Shown: in pieces, positions 34,767 through 44,704 of the stretch
Position numbering within the stretch: the stretch's first letter is position 1
How the letters are laid out: every line of letters starts with the position of its first letter
Origin: Pseudomonas zanjanensis
GTDB lineage: Bacteria > Pseudomonadota > Gammaproteobacteria > Pseudomonadales > Pseudomonadaceae
DNA length: 64,000 bases
Direction of reading: 5' to 3'
Assembly (NCBI RefSeq): GCF_014268745.2
Contig: NZ_JABWRB020000005.1
Location: 124,001 to 188,000, forward strand
Position numbers and translations under genes: made by a program
The notes under the pieces: model-generated
Told to the model about the DNA's origin: nothing
Database searches by the model: none
The model's input: only the letters and a program-made list of their open reading frames with translations

Positions 34767-35687
34767 TCAGCCCAGACGCTGCACTTCGGGCAACTGCATG
34801 GCCTTGACCTCACCCTGGAGGAAGTCGCTGAGCCGACGCAAACGCTCGCCCCCCGGCCGGGTTTTCGGCCAGACCAGGTAATAGTGCTCGCCACTGGCAA
34901 CCGCCGTCGGCCATGGCAGGCTCAGGCGCCCTTGGGCAACGTCCTCGGCCACCATCAGCAGGTCGCCCATGGACACCCCATAGCCGCGTGCCGCCGCGAT
35001 CATGCCCAGCTCCAGGGTATCGAACACCTGCCCACCCTTGAGCGAGACCTTGTCGGCCAGGCCCATGCGTTGCAACCAGTTGCGCCAGTCCCGGCGATCC
35101 GGCGTCGGATGCAGCAGTTCGGCGCTGGCCAACCGCGCCACATCCCAGGGCTGATCGTTCAGCAGGTTCGGCGCGCCCACCGGAATCAACTCCTCGGGGA
35201 ACAGCAGACTGGCCTCCCAGTCCGCCGGAAAATGCCCGTTACTCAGCAATACGGCGCAATCGAAGGGCTCGACGTTGAAGTCCACCGAATCGATGTCCAT
35301 CCAGGCACTGGTCAGTTGCACCTCGTTGCCAGGCTGCAGATGCCGGAAACGGCTCAGGCGCGCCAACAGCCAGCGCATGGTCAATGTGGAGGGTGCCTTC
35401 ATGCGCAAGATGCCGTCTTCGCCATGCAAGGTGTGGCAGGCCCGCTCCAGCGCCATGAAACCTTCGCGCACGCCCGGCAGCAGCAGCCGTGCCGCCTCGG
35501 TCAATTGCAAGTTGCGACCGCTGCGCTGGAACAGCCGACAGGCAAAGTGATCTTCCAGGGTGCGAATGTGCCGGCTGACGGCGCTCTGGGTAATCGACAG
35601 CTCTTCGGCGGCCCGGGTGAACGAGCTGTAGCGTGCCGCGGCTTCGAATGCCCGCAGCGCATAAAGCGGAGGAAGACGACGAGGCAT
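34767..35687 (-). CDS. LysR-family regulator, GcvA type
   Basis: 306 residues: an N-terminal winged helix-turn-helix (LYALRAFEAAARYSSFTRAAEELSITQ at ~8-34, written here only in part as SFTRAAEELSITQSAVSRHI) and an effector-binding domain with the GcvA-like LNDQPWDVA loop and GYGVSMGDL. It starts at 35687 (MPRRLPPLYALRAFE). It is divergent from the MATE pump gene, with ~150 bp between them, so it may control it. The effector is unknown. Confidence 0.9.
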   Translation of the reverse strand: MPRRLPPLYALRAFEAAARYSSFTRAAEELSITQSAVSRHIRTLEDHFACRLFQRSGRNLQLTEAARLLLPGVREGFMALERACHTLHGEDGILRMKAPSTLTMRWLLARLSRFRHLQPGNEVQLTSAWMDIDSVDFNVEPFDCAVLLSNGHFPADWEASLLFPEELIPVGAPNLLNDQPWDVARLASAELLHPTPDRRDWRNWLQRMGLADKVSLKGGQVFDTLELGMIAAARGYGVSMGDLLMVAEDVAQGRLSLPWPTAVASGEHYYLVWPKTRPGGERLRRLSDFLQGEVKAMQLPEVQRLG

Positions 35688-35839
35688 CGCAAAAGCTCCA
35701 TGGCGGTGTTTGCAAACCCTACCAGAAACGCGCCTAGCATGAGTTTTAATCATGCCAGCGATCTTTTTTATCCTTTTGTGCAATCCGTCTAGAGCGCCGA
35801 GAATCGTCGCTTTACTGCCTTCTTTGAACAGGGAGCGTG

Positions 35840-37240
35840 ATGATCATGCGGCATCCGGTGCGTACCGAACTCTGGGCCATCCTGCGGCTGGCGGGGCCGT
35901 TGATTGCCTCGCAGTTGGCGCACATGCTGATGGTGCTCACCGACACCGTGATGATGGCGCGCCTGAGCCCCGAAGCCCTCGCCGGTGGCGGGCTCGGGGC
36001 GGCCACCTATTCGTTCGTGTCGATCTTCTGCATCGGCGTGATCGCCGCGGTGGGCACCCTGGTTGCGATTCGCCAGGGCGCAGGCGATGTCGAGGGCGCT
36101 ACCCGGCTGACCCAGGCCGGATTATGGCTGGCCTGGTTGATGGCGCTGATGGCCGGGTTGCTGCTGTGGAACCTCAAGCCGGTGCTGCTGATGTTCGGCC
36201 AGACCGAAACCAACGTACTGTCCGCCGGGCAGTTCCTGCTGGCGCTGCCATTCGCCCTGCCCGGCTACCTGAGCTTCATGGCCCTGCGCGGCTTTACCAG
36301 CGCCATCGGCCGAGCCACGCCCGTAATGGTGATCAGCCTCGGCGGTACGGTGGCCAACTTCCTGCTCAACTACGCGCTCATCACCGGCATGTTCGGCCTG
36401 CCGAAACTCGGCTTGATGGGCATCGGCCTGGTCACGGCCATCGTCGCCAATTGCATGGCCCTGGCGCTGGCCTGGCACATCCATCGGCACCCGGCCTACC
36501 GTGCCTATCCGCTGCTGGATGGGCTGTCGCGGCCCAACCGCCAATACCTCAAGGAACTGTGGCGCCTGGGCCTGCCGATCGGCGGCACGTACGCAGTGGA
36601 AGTCGGGCTGTTCGCGTTCGCCGCGCTGTGCATGGGCACCATGGGCAGCACGCCGTTGGCGGCCCACCAGATCGCCCTGCAAATCGTCTCGGTGGCGTTC
36701 ATGGTGCCGGCCGGGATGTCCTACGCCATCACCATGCGCATCGGCCAGCACTACGGCGCCGGGCAACTGCTGATGGCGCGCCTGGCCGGGCGGGTCGGGA
36801 TCGGCTTCGGCGCGGCCGCGATGCTGGCGTTCGCCATGGTGTTCTGGTTGTTGCCCCATCAATTGATCGGCTTGTTCCTGGACCACGACGACCCGGCGTT
36901 TCGCGAGGTGATCAACCTGGCGGTGAGCCTGTTGGCGGTGGCGGCGTGGTTCGAGCTGTTCGACGGCACGCAAACCATCGCCATGGGCTGCATTCGCGGA
37001 CTCAAGGACGCCAAGACCACCTTCCTGGTGGGCCTGGGTTGCTATTGGCTGATCGGTGCGCCGTCGGCGTGGTGGATGGCTTTCCACTTGAACTGGGGGC
37101 CAACCGGTGTCTGGTGGGGCCTGGCCCTGGGGCTGGCCTGTGCGGCCGTGAGCCTGACGCTGGCGTTTGAGTGGAAGATGAAGCGGATGATTCGCAGTGA
37201 GCCTGGGCGGCCCGGATTCGAAGCGATCCAGGCCAAATGA
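35840..37240 (+). CDS. MATE-family multidrug efflux protein
   Basis: 466 residues with twelve predicted membrane helices in two homologous halves. The N-half contains LAGPLIASQLAHMLMVLTDT and the C-half LGLPIGGTYAVEVGLFAFAA, both typical of NorM/PmpM-type exporters, which use a proton or sodium gradient. AGGGAG precedes two in-frame ATGs (35840 and 35846); either may be used. P. aeruginosa carries a MATE gene at the same place before the ProE gene. Confidence 0.9.
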   Translation: MIMRHPVRTELWAILRLAGPLIASQLAHMLMVLTDTVMMARLSPEALAGGGLGAATYSFVSIFCIGVIAAVGTLVAIRQGAGDVEGATRLTQAGLWLAWLMALMAGLLLWNLKPVLLMFGQTETNVLSAGQFLLALPFALPGYLSFMALRGFTSAIGRATPVMVISLGGTVANFLLNYALITGMFGLPKLGLMGIGLVTAIVANCMALALAWHIHRHPAYRAYPLLDGLSRPNRQYLKELWRLGLPIGGTYAVEVGLFAFAALCMGTMGSTPLAAHQIALQIVSVAFMVPAGMSYAITMRIGQHYGAGQLLMARLAGRVGIGFGAAAMLAFAMVFWLLPHQLIGLFLDHDDPAFREVINLAVSLLAVAAWFELFDGTQTIAMGCIRGLKDAKTTFLVGLGCYWLIGAPSAWWMAFHLNWGPTGVWWGLALGLACAAVSLTLAFEWKMKRMIRSEPGRPGFEAIQAK

Positions 37241-37249
37241 AAATCCCCT

Positions 37250-37338
37250 TGTGGGAGCGGGCTTGCTCGCGAAGGCGGAGTGTCAGTCCAAGAGTATCCG
37301 GCTGACCCACCGCCTTCGCGAGCAAGCCCGCTCCCACA
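37250..37338. repeat. REPIN, GCGGGCTTGC variant
   Basis: Inverted arms TGTGGGAGCGGGCTTGCTCG and its complement lie between the convergent MATE and ProE genes, nine bases after the MATE stop. Confidence 0.88.
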
Positions 37339-37348
37339 GGGTTTTGTG

Positions 37349-39019
37349 TCAGCTGATTTCCAGCATCGACTGCTGATCACCCTCGAACGTCAAATATTCA
37401 ACCAACTCCGGCAACGGCAACGGCTTGCTGATCAGGAAACCCTGCACCTGGTCGCAACCGAAACCGCGTAGCAGGTCCAGTTGTTCCTGGGTTTCCACAC
37501 CTTCGGCCACCACCTCCAGGTTGAGGTTGTGGGCCAGGTTGATCATGGCGTGCACCAGTTTGCGGTTCTCTTCGCGCTGTTCCATGCCGCCGACGAAGCT
37601 CTTGTCGATCTTGAGCAAGGCGATCGGCAGGCTGTTGAGGTGCACGAACGACGAGAAGCCGGTGCCGAAGTCGTCCAGGGAGAAGCGCACCCCCAGGCGG
37701 CCCAAGGCATCCATGGTCTGCTTGACCAGTTCGCTGCGGCGCATGACGGCGGTTTCGGTGAGTTCGAATTCAAGCCATTGCGCCTCGACACCCCGCTCGG
37801 CAATCAGCCGGCTCAAGGTCGGCAGCAACTGGCTGTCCTGGAACTGCCGGAACGACAGGTTGACCGCCATGTGCAACGGCGCCAGCCCTCGCTCGCGCAG
37901 GGCCTGCATGTCCCGCAGCGCCCGGGAAATCACCCAGTAGCCCAGCGGCACGATCAGGCCGCTCTGTTCGGCCAGCGGCACGAACTCACTCGGCGGCAGC
38001 AAGCCGCGCTCGCCGTGACGCCAGCGCACCAGGGCTTCGAGGCCGACGATGTGGCCGCCATCGAGGTTCAATCGGGGCTGGTAATGCAGTTCCAACTCGT
38101 CGCGGCGCAGTGCCCGGCGCAGCTCGCTTTCCAGGTCGGCGAGGCTGCGGGCATTGCGATTGATGCGCTCGTTGAAGATATGAAAGGTGCAGCCCTGGGT
38201 GCTCTTGGCCTGTTGCATGGCGATGTGGGCGTGCCACATCAGCGGATCGGCGCCGGCCTGGGCGCGGGCATGGGCGACGCCCAGACTACAGCCGATCAGC
38301 AAGCTTTCACCGTCCACCCAATAAGGTTCGGCCAAGGCCTCGGTAATACGCTCGGCCATCCACTCGGCCCGCTGTGGTGCGCGGCGGGTGTCGATCAACA
38401 GGGCGAACTCATCACTGCCCAATCGCGCCAATTGATCGCCAGCCTCGAGCGAGCTCTTGAGCCGCGACACCACTTGCAGGATCAAGCGGTCACCGGCCTG
38501 GTGGCCGAGGGCGTCGTTGGCGTGGCGAAAGTTGTCCAGGTCCAGGTGACCGAGCGCCAGGCCACGGCCGTCGTTTTCCGCCAGGCGCGCCGCCAGCAAG
38601 GTCTGGAAGCCCTGGCGATTGGCGATGCCTGTCAATGGGTCCTGTTCGGCGAGGCGCTGCAAGGTGTTTTCCAGCACGCCGCGTTCACGCACATGGCGCA
38701 AGCAACGACGCAGGGTCGCACCGTCGAGCACGTCGCGCACCAGCCAGTCGCTGACACCGTCGGGGGCAGCCGCCGGCTCGTGCTCAAGCAACAGGATGGT
38801 TGGCAGGCTGCAACGACCCGGCGCCGGTTGCAGCGCCGCAACGGTCAGCAACACCGCGTTGCGATTGTCTTCGAACAGGCTGCAGACTGACTCCCAGTTC
38901 GGAGCGCTGATCAACACGACCGAGGGCCCCAAGGGCACCAGGCACTCGCGCAAGATTGCTGCCCACTCTGGCTCTTGGGCCAATAACAGCAAACGCAAGG
39001 GTTCGACAGGCGTTGACAA
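37349..39019 (-). CDS. proE: GGDEF-EAL protein, ProE-like c-di-GMP phosphodiesterase
   Basis: 556 residues. The N-terminal ~110 residues resemble a receiver domain lacking a clear phosphoacceptor. The GGDEF domain (~120-285) has the altered active-site motif G201-S-D-E-F, so cyclase activity is doubtful. The EAL domain (~300-550) is complete: E328-A-L, NLSFRQF, ELTET, DDFGTG, KIDKSF and EGVET. It should degrade cyclic di-GMP. Position next to rep matches P. aeruginosa PA5295 (ProE), a regulator of exopolysaccharide. The start is TTG at 39019 with GGGAG five bases upstream, an unusual choice that could lower expression. Confidence 0.9.
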   Translation of the reverse strand: MSTPVEPLRLLLLAQEPEWAAILRECLVPLGPSVVLISAPNWESVCSLFEDNRNAVLLTVAALQPAPGRCSLPTILLLEHEPAAAPDGVSDWLVRDVLDGATLRRCLRHVRERGVLENTLQRLAEQDPLTGIANRQGFQTLLAARLAENDGRGLALGHLDLDNFRHANDALGHQAGDRLILQVVSRLKSSLEAGDQLARLGSDEFALLIDTRRAPQRAEWMAERITEALAEPYWVDGESLLIGCSLGVAHARAQAGADPLMWHAHIAMQQAKSTQGCTFHIFNERINRNARSLADLESELRRALRRDELELHYQPRLNLDGGHIVGLEALVRWRHGERGLLPPSEFVPLAEQSGLIVPLGYWVISRALRDMQALRERGLAPLHMAVNLSFRQFQDSQLLPTLSRLIAERGVEAQWLEFELTETAVMRRSELVKQTMDALGRLGVRFSLDDFGTGFSSFVHLNSLPIALLKIDKSFVGGMEQREENRKLVHAMINLAHNLNLEVVAEGVETQEQLDLLRGFGCDQVQGFLISKPLPLPELVEYLTFEGDQQSMLEIS

Positions 39020-39292
39020 GCTGACTCCCTAGACTCTGCAAGGTGGTAGGCGCCGGGCATTATGACCTGCCGATGGGCAATGACCAATGCCAATGGTTCT
39101 CAAACACGCGCTTTTCGGTGGTTTTTCCGCTCGAAATGCTACGCAGGACCCAATTGGCTCCACATCCTGCGTGAAAGTGACAAAAGCGGCAAATGACAAT
39201 CCTGTGTGCGTCACAAGTCGGACAGAGCAGCACAATTCTCTGAGCCTGTTAAAATGCCGGCCCATTTCGCAAACGACTCCCTGAACCCTGTC

Positions 39293-41302
39293 ATGTCCCG
39301 ACTCAATCCCCGGCAGCAAGAAGCCGTGAACTATGTCGGCGGCCCTCTTTTGGTGCTCGCCGGTGCAGGCTCCGGCAAGACCAGCGTGATCACCCGCAAG
39401 ATTGCGCACCTGATCCAGAATTGTGGCATCCGCGCCCAGTACATCGTCGCCATGACCTTCACCAACAAGGCCGCCCGGGAAATGAAAGAGCGGGTCGGCG
39501 GCCTGCTGCGCGCCGGCGAAGGTCGCGGCCTGACAGTCTGTACCTTCCACAACCTGGGCCTGAACATCATCCGCAAGGAACACGCGCGGCTGGGCTACAA
39601 ACCGGGCTTCTCGATTTTCGACGAGACCGACGTCAAGGCCCTGATGACCGACATCATGCAGAAGGAATATTCGGGCGACGACGGCGTGGATGAGATCAAG
39701 AACATGATCGGCGCCTGGAAAAACGACCTGATCCTGCCGCCCGAGGCCCTGGAAAACGCCCGCAACCCCAAGGAACAGACCGCCGCCATCGTCTATACCC
39801 ACTACCAGCGCACGCTCAAGGCGTTCAACGCGGTGGACTTCGACGACCTGATCCTGTTGCCGGTCAAGCTGTTCCAGGACCACGCCGACATTCTCGAAAA
39901 ATGGCAGAACAAGGTCCGCTACCTGCTCGTGGACGAATACCAGGACACCAACGCCAGCCAGTATTTGCTGGTGAAGCTACTGATCGGCAAGCGCAACCAG
40001 TTCACCGTGGTGGGTGACGATGACCAGTCGATCTATGCCTGGCGCGGCGCGCGGCCGGAAAACCTGATGTTGCTCAAGGAAGACTACCCGTCGCTCAAAG
40101 TGGTGATGCTGGAGCAGAACTACCGCTCCACCAGCCGCATCCTGCGCTGCGCCAACGTGCTGATTTCCAACAACCCCCACGAGTTCGAAAAGCAACTGTG
40201 GAGCGAGATGGGCCACGGCGACGAGATCCGCGTGATCCGTTGCCGCAACGAAGACGCCGAAGCCGAGCGCGTGGCCATGGAAATCCTCAGCCTGCACCTG
40301 CGCACCGACCGGCCGTACAGTGACTTTGCGATCCTGTACCGCGGCAACTACCAGGCCAAGCTGATCGAGCTGAAATTGCAGCATCACCAGGTGCCTTATC
40401 GCCTGTCGGGGGGCAACAGCTTTTTCGGACGCCAGGAAGTGAAGGACCTGATGGCCTACTTCCGCCTGATCGTGAACCCGGACGACGACAACGCCTTCCT
40501 ACGGGTGATCAACGTGCCGCGCCGGGAAATCGGTTCGACCACCCTGGAAAAACTCGGCAACTATGCCACCGAGCGCAAGATCTCGATGTACGCCGCCACC
40601 GATGAAATTGGCCTGGGCGAACATCTGGACAGCCGCTTCACCGATCGCCTGGCGCGCTTCAAGCGCTTCATGGACAAGGTCCGCGAGCAGTGCGCCGGGG
40701 AAGATCCGATCTCGGCGCTGCGCAGCATGGTCATGGACATCGACTATGAGAACTGGCTGCGCACCAACAGCTCCAGCGACAAGGCTGCCGACTACCGCAT
40801 GAGCAACGTCTGGTTCCTGATCGAGGCGTTGAAGAACACCCTGGAAAAAGACGAAGACGGCGACATGACGGTCGAGGACGCCATCGGCAAGCTCGTGCTG
40901 CGGGACATGCTCGAGCGCCAACAGGAAGAGGAAGAAGGCGCCGAAGGCGTGCAGATGATGACGCTGCATGCTTCCAAGGGCCTGGAGTTTCCCTACGTGT
41001 TCATCATGGGCATGGAAGAGGAAATCCTGCCGCACCGTTCCAGCATCGAGGCCGACACCATCGAGGAAGAACGGCGCCTGGCCTATGTCGGCATTACCCG
41101 GGCACGCCAGACGCTGGCCTTCACCTTCGCCGCCAAGCGCAAGCAATACGGCGAAGTGATCGACTGCGCACCGAGCCGCTTTCTCGATGAACTGCCGCCG
41201 GACGACCTGGCCTGGGAAGGCAATGACGACACGCCAACGGAAGTCAAAGTCGTTCGCGGCAACAGTGCCCTGGCGGATATACGCGCGATGTTAAAGCGCT
41301 AG
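39293..41302 (+). CDS. rep: ATP-dependent DNA helicase Rep
   Basis: 669 residues, family length. Superfamily 1A motifs: I LAGAGSGKTSVI, Ia MTFTNKAAREM, II DEYQDTN, III GDDDQSIYAWRGA, IV EQNYRS, V TLHASKGLEFP and VI YVGITRARQ. Rep moves 3'-5' and clears proteins ahead of replication forks. The ATG at 39293 gives the conserved MSRLNPRQQEAV; its Shine-Dalgarno is poor. TAAAAT at 39250-39255 is a plausible -10 box. Confidence 0.97.
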   Translation: MSRLNPRQQEAVNYVGGPLLVLAGAGSGKTSVITRKIAHLIQNCGIRAQYIVAMTFTNKAAREMKERVGGLLRAGEGRGLTVCTFHNLGLNIIRKEHARLGYKPGFSIFDETDVKALMTDIMQKEYSGDDGVDEIKNMIGAWKNDLILPPEALENARNPKEQTAAIVYTHYQRTLKAFNAVDFDDLILLPVKLFQDHADILEKWQNKVRYLLVDEYQDTNASQYLLVKLLIGKRNQFTVVGDDDQSIYAWRGARPENLMLLKEDYPSLKVVMLEQNYRSTSRILRCANVLISNNPHEFEKQLWSEMGHGDEIRVIRCRNEDAEAERVAMEILSLHLRTDRPYSDFAILYRGNYQAKLIELKLQHHQVPYRLSGGNSFFGRQEVKDLMAYFRLIVNPDDDNAFLRVINVPRREIGSTTLEKLGNYATERKISMYAATDEIGLGEHLDSRFTDRLARFKRFMDKVREQCAGEDPISALRSMVMDIDYENWLRTNSSSDKAADYRMSNVWFLIEALKNTLEKDEDGDMTVEDAIGKLVLRDMLERQQEEEEGAEGVQMMTLHASKGLEFPYVFIMGMEEEILPHRSSIEADTIEEERRLAYVGITRARQTLAFTFAAKRKQYGEVIDCAPSRFLDELPPDDLAWEGNDDTPTEVKVVRGNSALADIRAMLKR

Positions 41303-41357
41303 AATCGACTACTTTTTTACCGACTTCAGGCGCTCACGCGCCATCAGAGGAGGCTTC

Positions 41358-41930
41358 ATGGAAGCCCTGCACCAGAAAATCCGCGAGCTAGGCATCGTGC
41401 TGTCCGACCAGGTCCTGAAGGTCGATGCGTTTCTCAACCACCAGATCGACCCGCAATTGATGAAGCTGATCGGCGACGAATTCGCCGCGCTGTTCAAGGA
41501 TTCTGGCATTACCAAGATCGTCACCATCGAAGCCTCGGGCATTGCCCCGGCGATCATGACCGGGCTGAACCTTGGCGTGCCGGTGATCTTCGCCCGCAAG
41601 CAACAGTCCCTGACCCTGACGGAGAATCTGCTGTCGGCCACCGTGTATTCGTTCACCAAGAAGACCGAAAGCACCGTCGCCATCAGCCCGCGTCACCTGA
41701 CCAGCAGTGATCGGGTGCTGATCATCGATGACTTCCTGGCCAACGGCAAAGCCTCCCAGGCGCTGATTTCCATCATCAAGCAGGCCGGCGCCACCGTGGC
41801 AGGTCTGGGGATCGTGATCGAGAAGTCATTCCAGGGCGGCCGCGCGGAATTGGATGCACAGGGCTATCGCGTCGAGTCGTTGGCCCGGGTGAAGTCGCTG
41901 GCGGGTGGGGTTGTGACTTTCATCGACTGA
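41358..41930 (+). CDS. xpt: Xanthine phosphoribosyltransferase
   Basis: 190 residues: MEALHQKIRELG at the N-terminus, the PRPP-binding motif VLIIDDFLANGKA and the catalytic loop region KQQSLTLTENL. It makes XMP from xanthine in purine salvage. Order rep-xpt follows P. aeruginosa, where poxB lies between; poxB is absent here. No purine riboswitch was seen in the 55-bp gap after rep. Confidence 0.95.
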   Translation: MEALHQKIRELGIVLSDQVLKVDAFLNHQIDPQLMKLIGDEFAALFKDSGITKIVTIEASGIAPAIMTGLNLGVPVIFARKQQSLTLTENLLSATVYSFTKKTESTVAISPRHLTSSDRVLIIDDFLANGKASQALISIIKQAGATVAGLGIVIEKSFQGGRAELDAQGYRVESLARVKSLAGGVVTFID

Positions 41931-41946
41931 TCACCCCATTCAATCC

Positions 41947-42035
41947 TGTGGGAGCGGGCTTGCTCGCGAATGCGGTGTATCAGTTAGCATTGATTTGGCT
42001 GACACACCGCATTCGCGAGCAAGCCCGCTCCCACA
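41947..42035. repeat. REPIN, GCGGGCTTGC variant
   Basis: Inverted arms between convergent xpt and the acetyl-CoA hydrolase gene, with an extended stem (GCGAATGCGGTGT pairing with ACACCGCATTCGC). Confidence 0.88.
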
Positions 42036-42052
42036 GGGGAATGTATATACCG

Positions 42053-43975
42053 CTATGGCACTGTCGCCTTGAGCCCCGCCAGCAGCAACCGCTGGGCCAA
42101 TTCCTCCTTCAACCCCTCGGGACTGGTCAACTGCATCCGCTCCAGATGCCCGGCATATTCCCAGGGCTCCGGAGCATCCAGCGCGGCTTTGCCCAGCTCC
42201 AGGATCTCAGTGAGCTTGAACTTGCTCTTGAGCCAGTTCAGCGCCCGTAATAGGTCCCGCTCCAGCCCATCGAAATCACAGCCCAGCGGGTACTCGGGAA
42301 ACAGGTTCGGATGGCGTGTCTGGATCGCCTGCAACCGCTCCGAGGTGTTGTCGGCGAACCGCGGATCGAGACGGAAATCCTTCGGCAGCTTGCCGGCCTT
42401 TTGCGCCTGCTCGATCAACCCGGGCTGGAAGCGTGAGTCGCTGATGTTCAGTAACGCCTCGATCACTGCCGCGTCGGTCTTGCCGCGCAGGTCGGCGATG
42501 CCGTATTCGGTGATCACGATGTCCCGCAGGTGCCGGGGAATCGTGCAATGGCCGTACTCCCAGACGATATTCGAGCTGATCTCGCCCCCGGCCTCACGCC
42601 AACTGCGCAGCAGCAGGATCGAGCGCCCGCCCTCCAGCGCATGGCCTTGGGCAACGAAGTTGTACTGCCCGCCCACACCGCTGAGCACTCGCCCATCTTC
42701 CAACTGATCGGCCACCCCGGCGCCCATCAGGGTCATGGTGAAAACCGTGTTGATGAAACGAGCATCGAGGCGTTGCAGGCGCTTGAGCTGTTCCTGGCCG
42801 TACAGCTCGTTGATGTAACTGATGCGCGTCATGTTGAATTCGCGCAGACGGCTTTGCGGCAGCTCGCTCAGGCGCTCGTAAAAACTGCGCGGGCCGAGGA
42901 AGAATCCGCCGTGTATGCAGATGCCGTCGGGTTGCGCCGCCTCGTCGAGCGTCCCGGCATTGGCCCGCTCCTGGGTCGCCTCGTCGGGGTAGACCTTGCG
43001 CCGGATGATCCCGGCCTCCGCCAGCGCCAGCAAACCGTTGACGAACATTTCACTGCAACCGTACAACCCTTTGGCAAACGGCTCGACCCCGCCCTCACGC
43101 TCGATCAATTGCGCCCACTGGCTAAGGTTCAGGTCCGCCAGCAACGCCTGGTAGCCGGCGTTATCGGCCTGGCGCGCCAGCAGTGCCGCGGTCAATGCGT
43201 CGCCCATCGAGCCGATACCGATCTGCAACGTACCGCCATCGCGCACCAGGGTACTGGCGTGCAGGCCGATCAAATGGTCCTGGAAACCCACCGGCATGTT
43301 CGGCGTGGAGAACAACGTGTGGCTGTCCTTTTCGTCGATCAACAGGTCGAAAGCGTCGATGCCGACTTCCGCATCGCCGGGCATGTAGGGCAAGTCGCTG
43401 TGGACCTGGCCCACCATGAGAATGGTCTCCCCGGCCTCGCGCCGCTTGGCGATCATCGGCAGCAGGTCGAGGGTGATGTCCGGGTTGCAGCTCAGGCTCA
43501 GGCGATCCGGGTGCTCCGGATCGCTCGCCACCAGTTGCGCCACCAGGTTCAAGCCGGCGGCATTGATGTCCCGGGCCGCATGGCTGTAGTTGCTGCTGAC
43601 GTAGTCTTGCTGGGCCGACGTGCTATGCAGCAGGCTGCCGGGCTGCATGAAGAATTGCTGGACGCGGATGTTGGCCGGCAGGCTGTCCCGCTGCAGGTCC
43701 GCCAAGAAATCCAGCTCGGGGTAATCGCCGAAGACCCGTTCGATAAAGGGTTCGAGGAAGCGCTTCTGCAAACCATCGCCCAGGTTCGGCCGGCCCAGGC
43801 TCAGGGCGGTGTAGATGGTCAGCTGTCGCTCGGGCAGTTGCGCGATGCGCCGGAACAGCGCGTTGGCGAACAGGTTGGGCTTGCCCAGCCCCAGGGGCAT
43901 ACCGAGGTGAATATGTGCCGGCAGGCGCTCGAGCACGTCATCCACCGCCTGTTCGATTGAACACAACTGCACCAT
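42053..43975 (-). CDS. Acetyl-CoA hydrolase/transferase family protein
   Basis: 640 residues, longer than the usual ~500 of the succinyl-CoA:acetate transferase class. The N-terminal half has the CoA-transferase layout (LQIGIGSMGDALTAALL). The C-terminal half has the family motif SGVGGQYNFVAQG and TEYGIADLRGKTD. It may transfer or release CoA from short acyl-CoAs. The ATG at 43975 has GGAGGG four bases upstream. The exact substrate cannot be told. Confidence 0.85.
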   Translation of the reverse strand: MVQLCSIEQAVDDVLERLPAHIHLGMPLGLGKPNLFANALFRRIAQLPERQLTIYTALSLGRPNLGDGLQKRFLEPFIERVFGDYPELDFLADLQRDSLPANIRVQQFFMQPGSLLHSTSAQQDYVSSNYSHAARDINAAGLNLVAQLVASDPEHPDRLSLSCNPDITLDLLPMIAKRREAGETILMVGQVHSDLPYMPGDAEVGIDAFDLLIDEKDSHTLFSTPNMPVGFQDHLIGLHASTLVRDGGTLQIGIGSMGDALTAALLARQADNAGYQALLADLNLSQWAQLIEREGGVEPFAKGLYGCSEMFVNGLLALAEAGIIRRKVYPDEATQERANAGTLDEAAQPDGICIHGGFFLGPRSFYERLSELPQSRLREFNMTRISYINELYGQEQLKRLQRLDARFINTVFTMTLMGAGVADQLEDGRVLSGVGGQYNFVAQGHALEGGRSILLLRSWREAGGEISSNIVWEYGHCTIPRHLRDIVITEYGIADLRGKTDAAVIEALLNISDSRFQPGLIEQAQKAGKLPKDFRLDPRFADNTSERLQAIQTRHPNLFPEYPLGCDFDGLERDLLRALNWLKSKFKLTEILELGKAALDAPEPWEYAGHLERMQLTSPEGLKEELAQRLLLAGLKATVP

Positions 43976-44064
43976 CGGACCCTCCAGGACATTCCATGAA
44001 TGTGGGTTGGACCGAGCTTGCCGGGTCTTGGTTGCGATGAACAGCCCCGAAAAATCCCAGGCGC

Positions 44065-44092
44065 AAAAAAGCCGCTCGTAAGCGGCTTTTTT
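44065..44092 (-). terminator. Intrinsic terminator of cytochrome c5 gene
   Basis: A 12-bp stem AAAAAAGCCGCT/AGCGGCTTTTTT with loop CGTA, 18 bp after the stop. Confidence 0.9.
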
Positions 44093-44110
44093 GTGAAAGA
44101 TGTTGGCGTA

Positions 44111-44533
44111 TTACAGGCCAGACATCTCTTTGATAGCGCCCTTGAGGTCGTCATCGGAGCAGTCGGCGCAGGTGCCTTTAGGCGGCATGGCGTTCACGCC
44201 AGTAATCGCCTTGGCCAGGATGCCATCGAGACCACCCTGGTGGTCGGCGCGCTCTTTCCAGGCAGCCTTGTCGCCGATTTTCGGCGCGCCCAGCAGGCCA
44301 GTGCCGTGGCAAGCGTTGCAGTGTTTTGCGATCACGTCTTTCGGCGTCTTGGCAGCCCCGCCGCCAGCCGAAGCCACGACTTCCATACCCTTGCATTCCT
44401 TGCCCTGGACGCAGACCTGGCCGACGGGTTCAAGGCGCTTGGCGATTTCGTCGTTCGGCGCCGCTTGAGCGGTCGCAGCCCATAGGGCCAATACGGTTGC
44501 TGGTGCAGCCAGCATTTTCATAATTAGGTTCAC
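44111..44533 (-). CDS. cycB: Cytochrome c5
   Basis: 140 residues: a signal peptide to about AQA/APND, a linker, and one haem c site C-N-A-C-H (KHCNACHGTGLLGAPKIG), with the axial methionine in NAMPPKG and a CADC pair typical of cytochrome c5. A periplasmic electron carrier. The GTG at 44533 has GAGGG seven bases upstream; an ATG four codons later is also possible. Confidence 0.92.
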   Translation of the reverse strand: MNLIMKMLAAPATVLALWAATAQAAPNDEIAKRLEPVGQVCVQGKECKGMEVVASAGGGAAKTPKDVIAKHCNACHGTGLLGAPKIGDKAAWKERADHQGGLDGILAKAITGVNAMPPKGTCADCSDDDLKGAIKEMSGL

Positions 44534-44704
44534 GCGTACACCCTCAATGGTGGCTAGTCACGCCTGCGGCCACGGTTTGCAGGCGGGCGCAAGTATAGCG
44601 GTAAGCCTGTCACTCTGAAACAACCCCAAAGTCGCAAGGGTCTTGTTTGTCATGACAGCCCAACAAGCGGGCGCCTTGGCCACGCGGGCCTGGCGCCTCT
44701 CGGT

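Noticed and set aside
37481..38890. 469-codon plus-strand frame opposite proE
   Set aside because: Shadow of an EAL/GGDEF gene with all catalytic motifs on the minus strand.
41303..41357. Purine riboswitch before xpt
   Set aside because: Only 55 bp separate rep and xpt, with no room for or trace of the conserved purine aptamer.
42530..43960. Long plus-strand frame opposite the acetyl-CoA hydrolase gene
   Set aside because: Shadow frame; the minus strand encodes recognisable CoA-transferase motifs.
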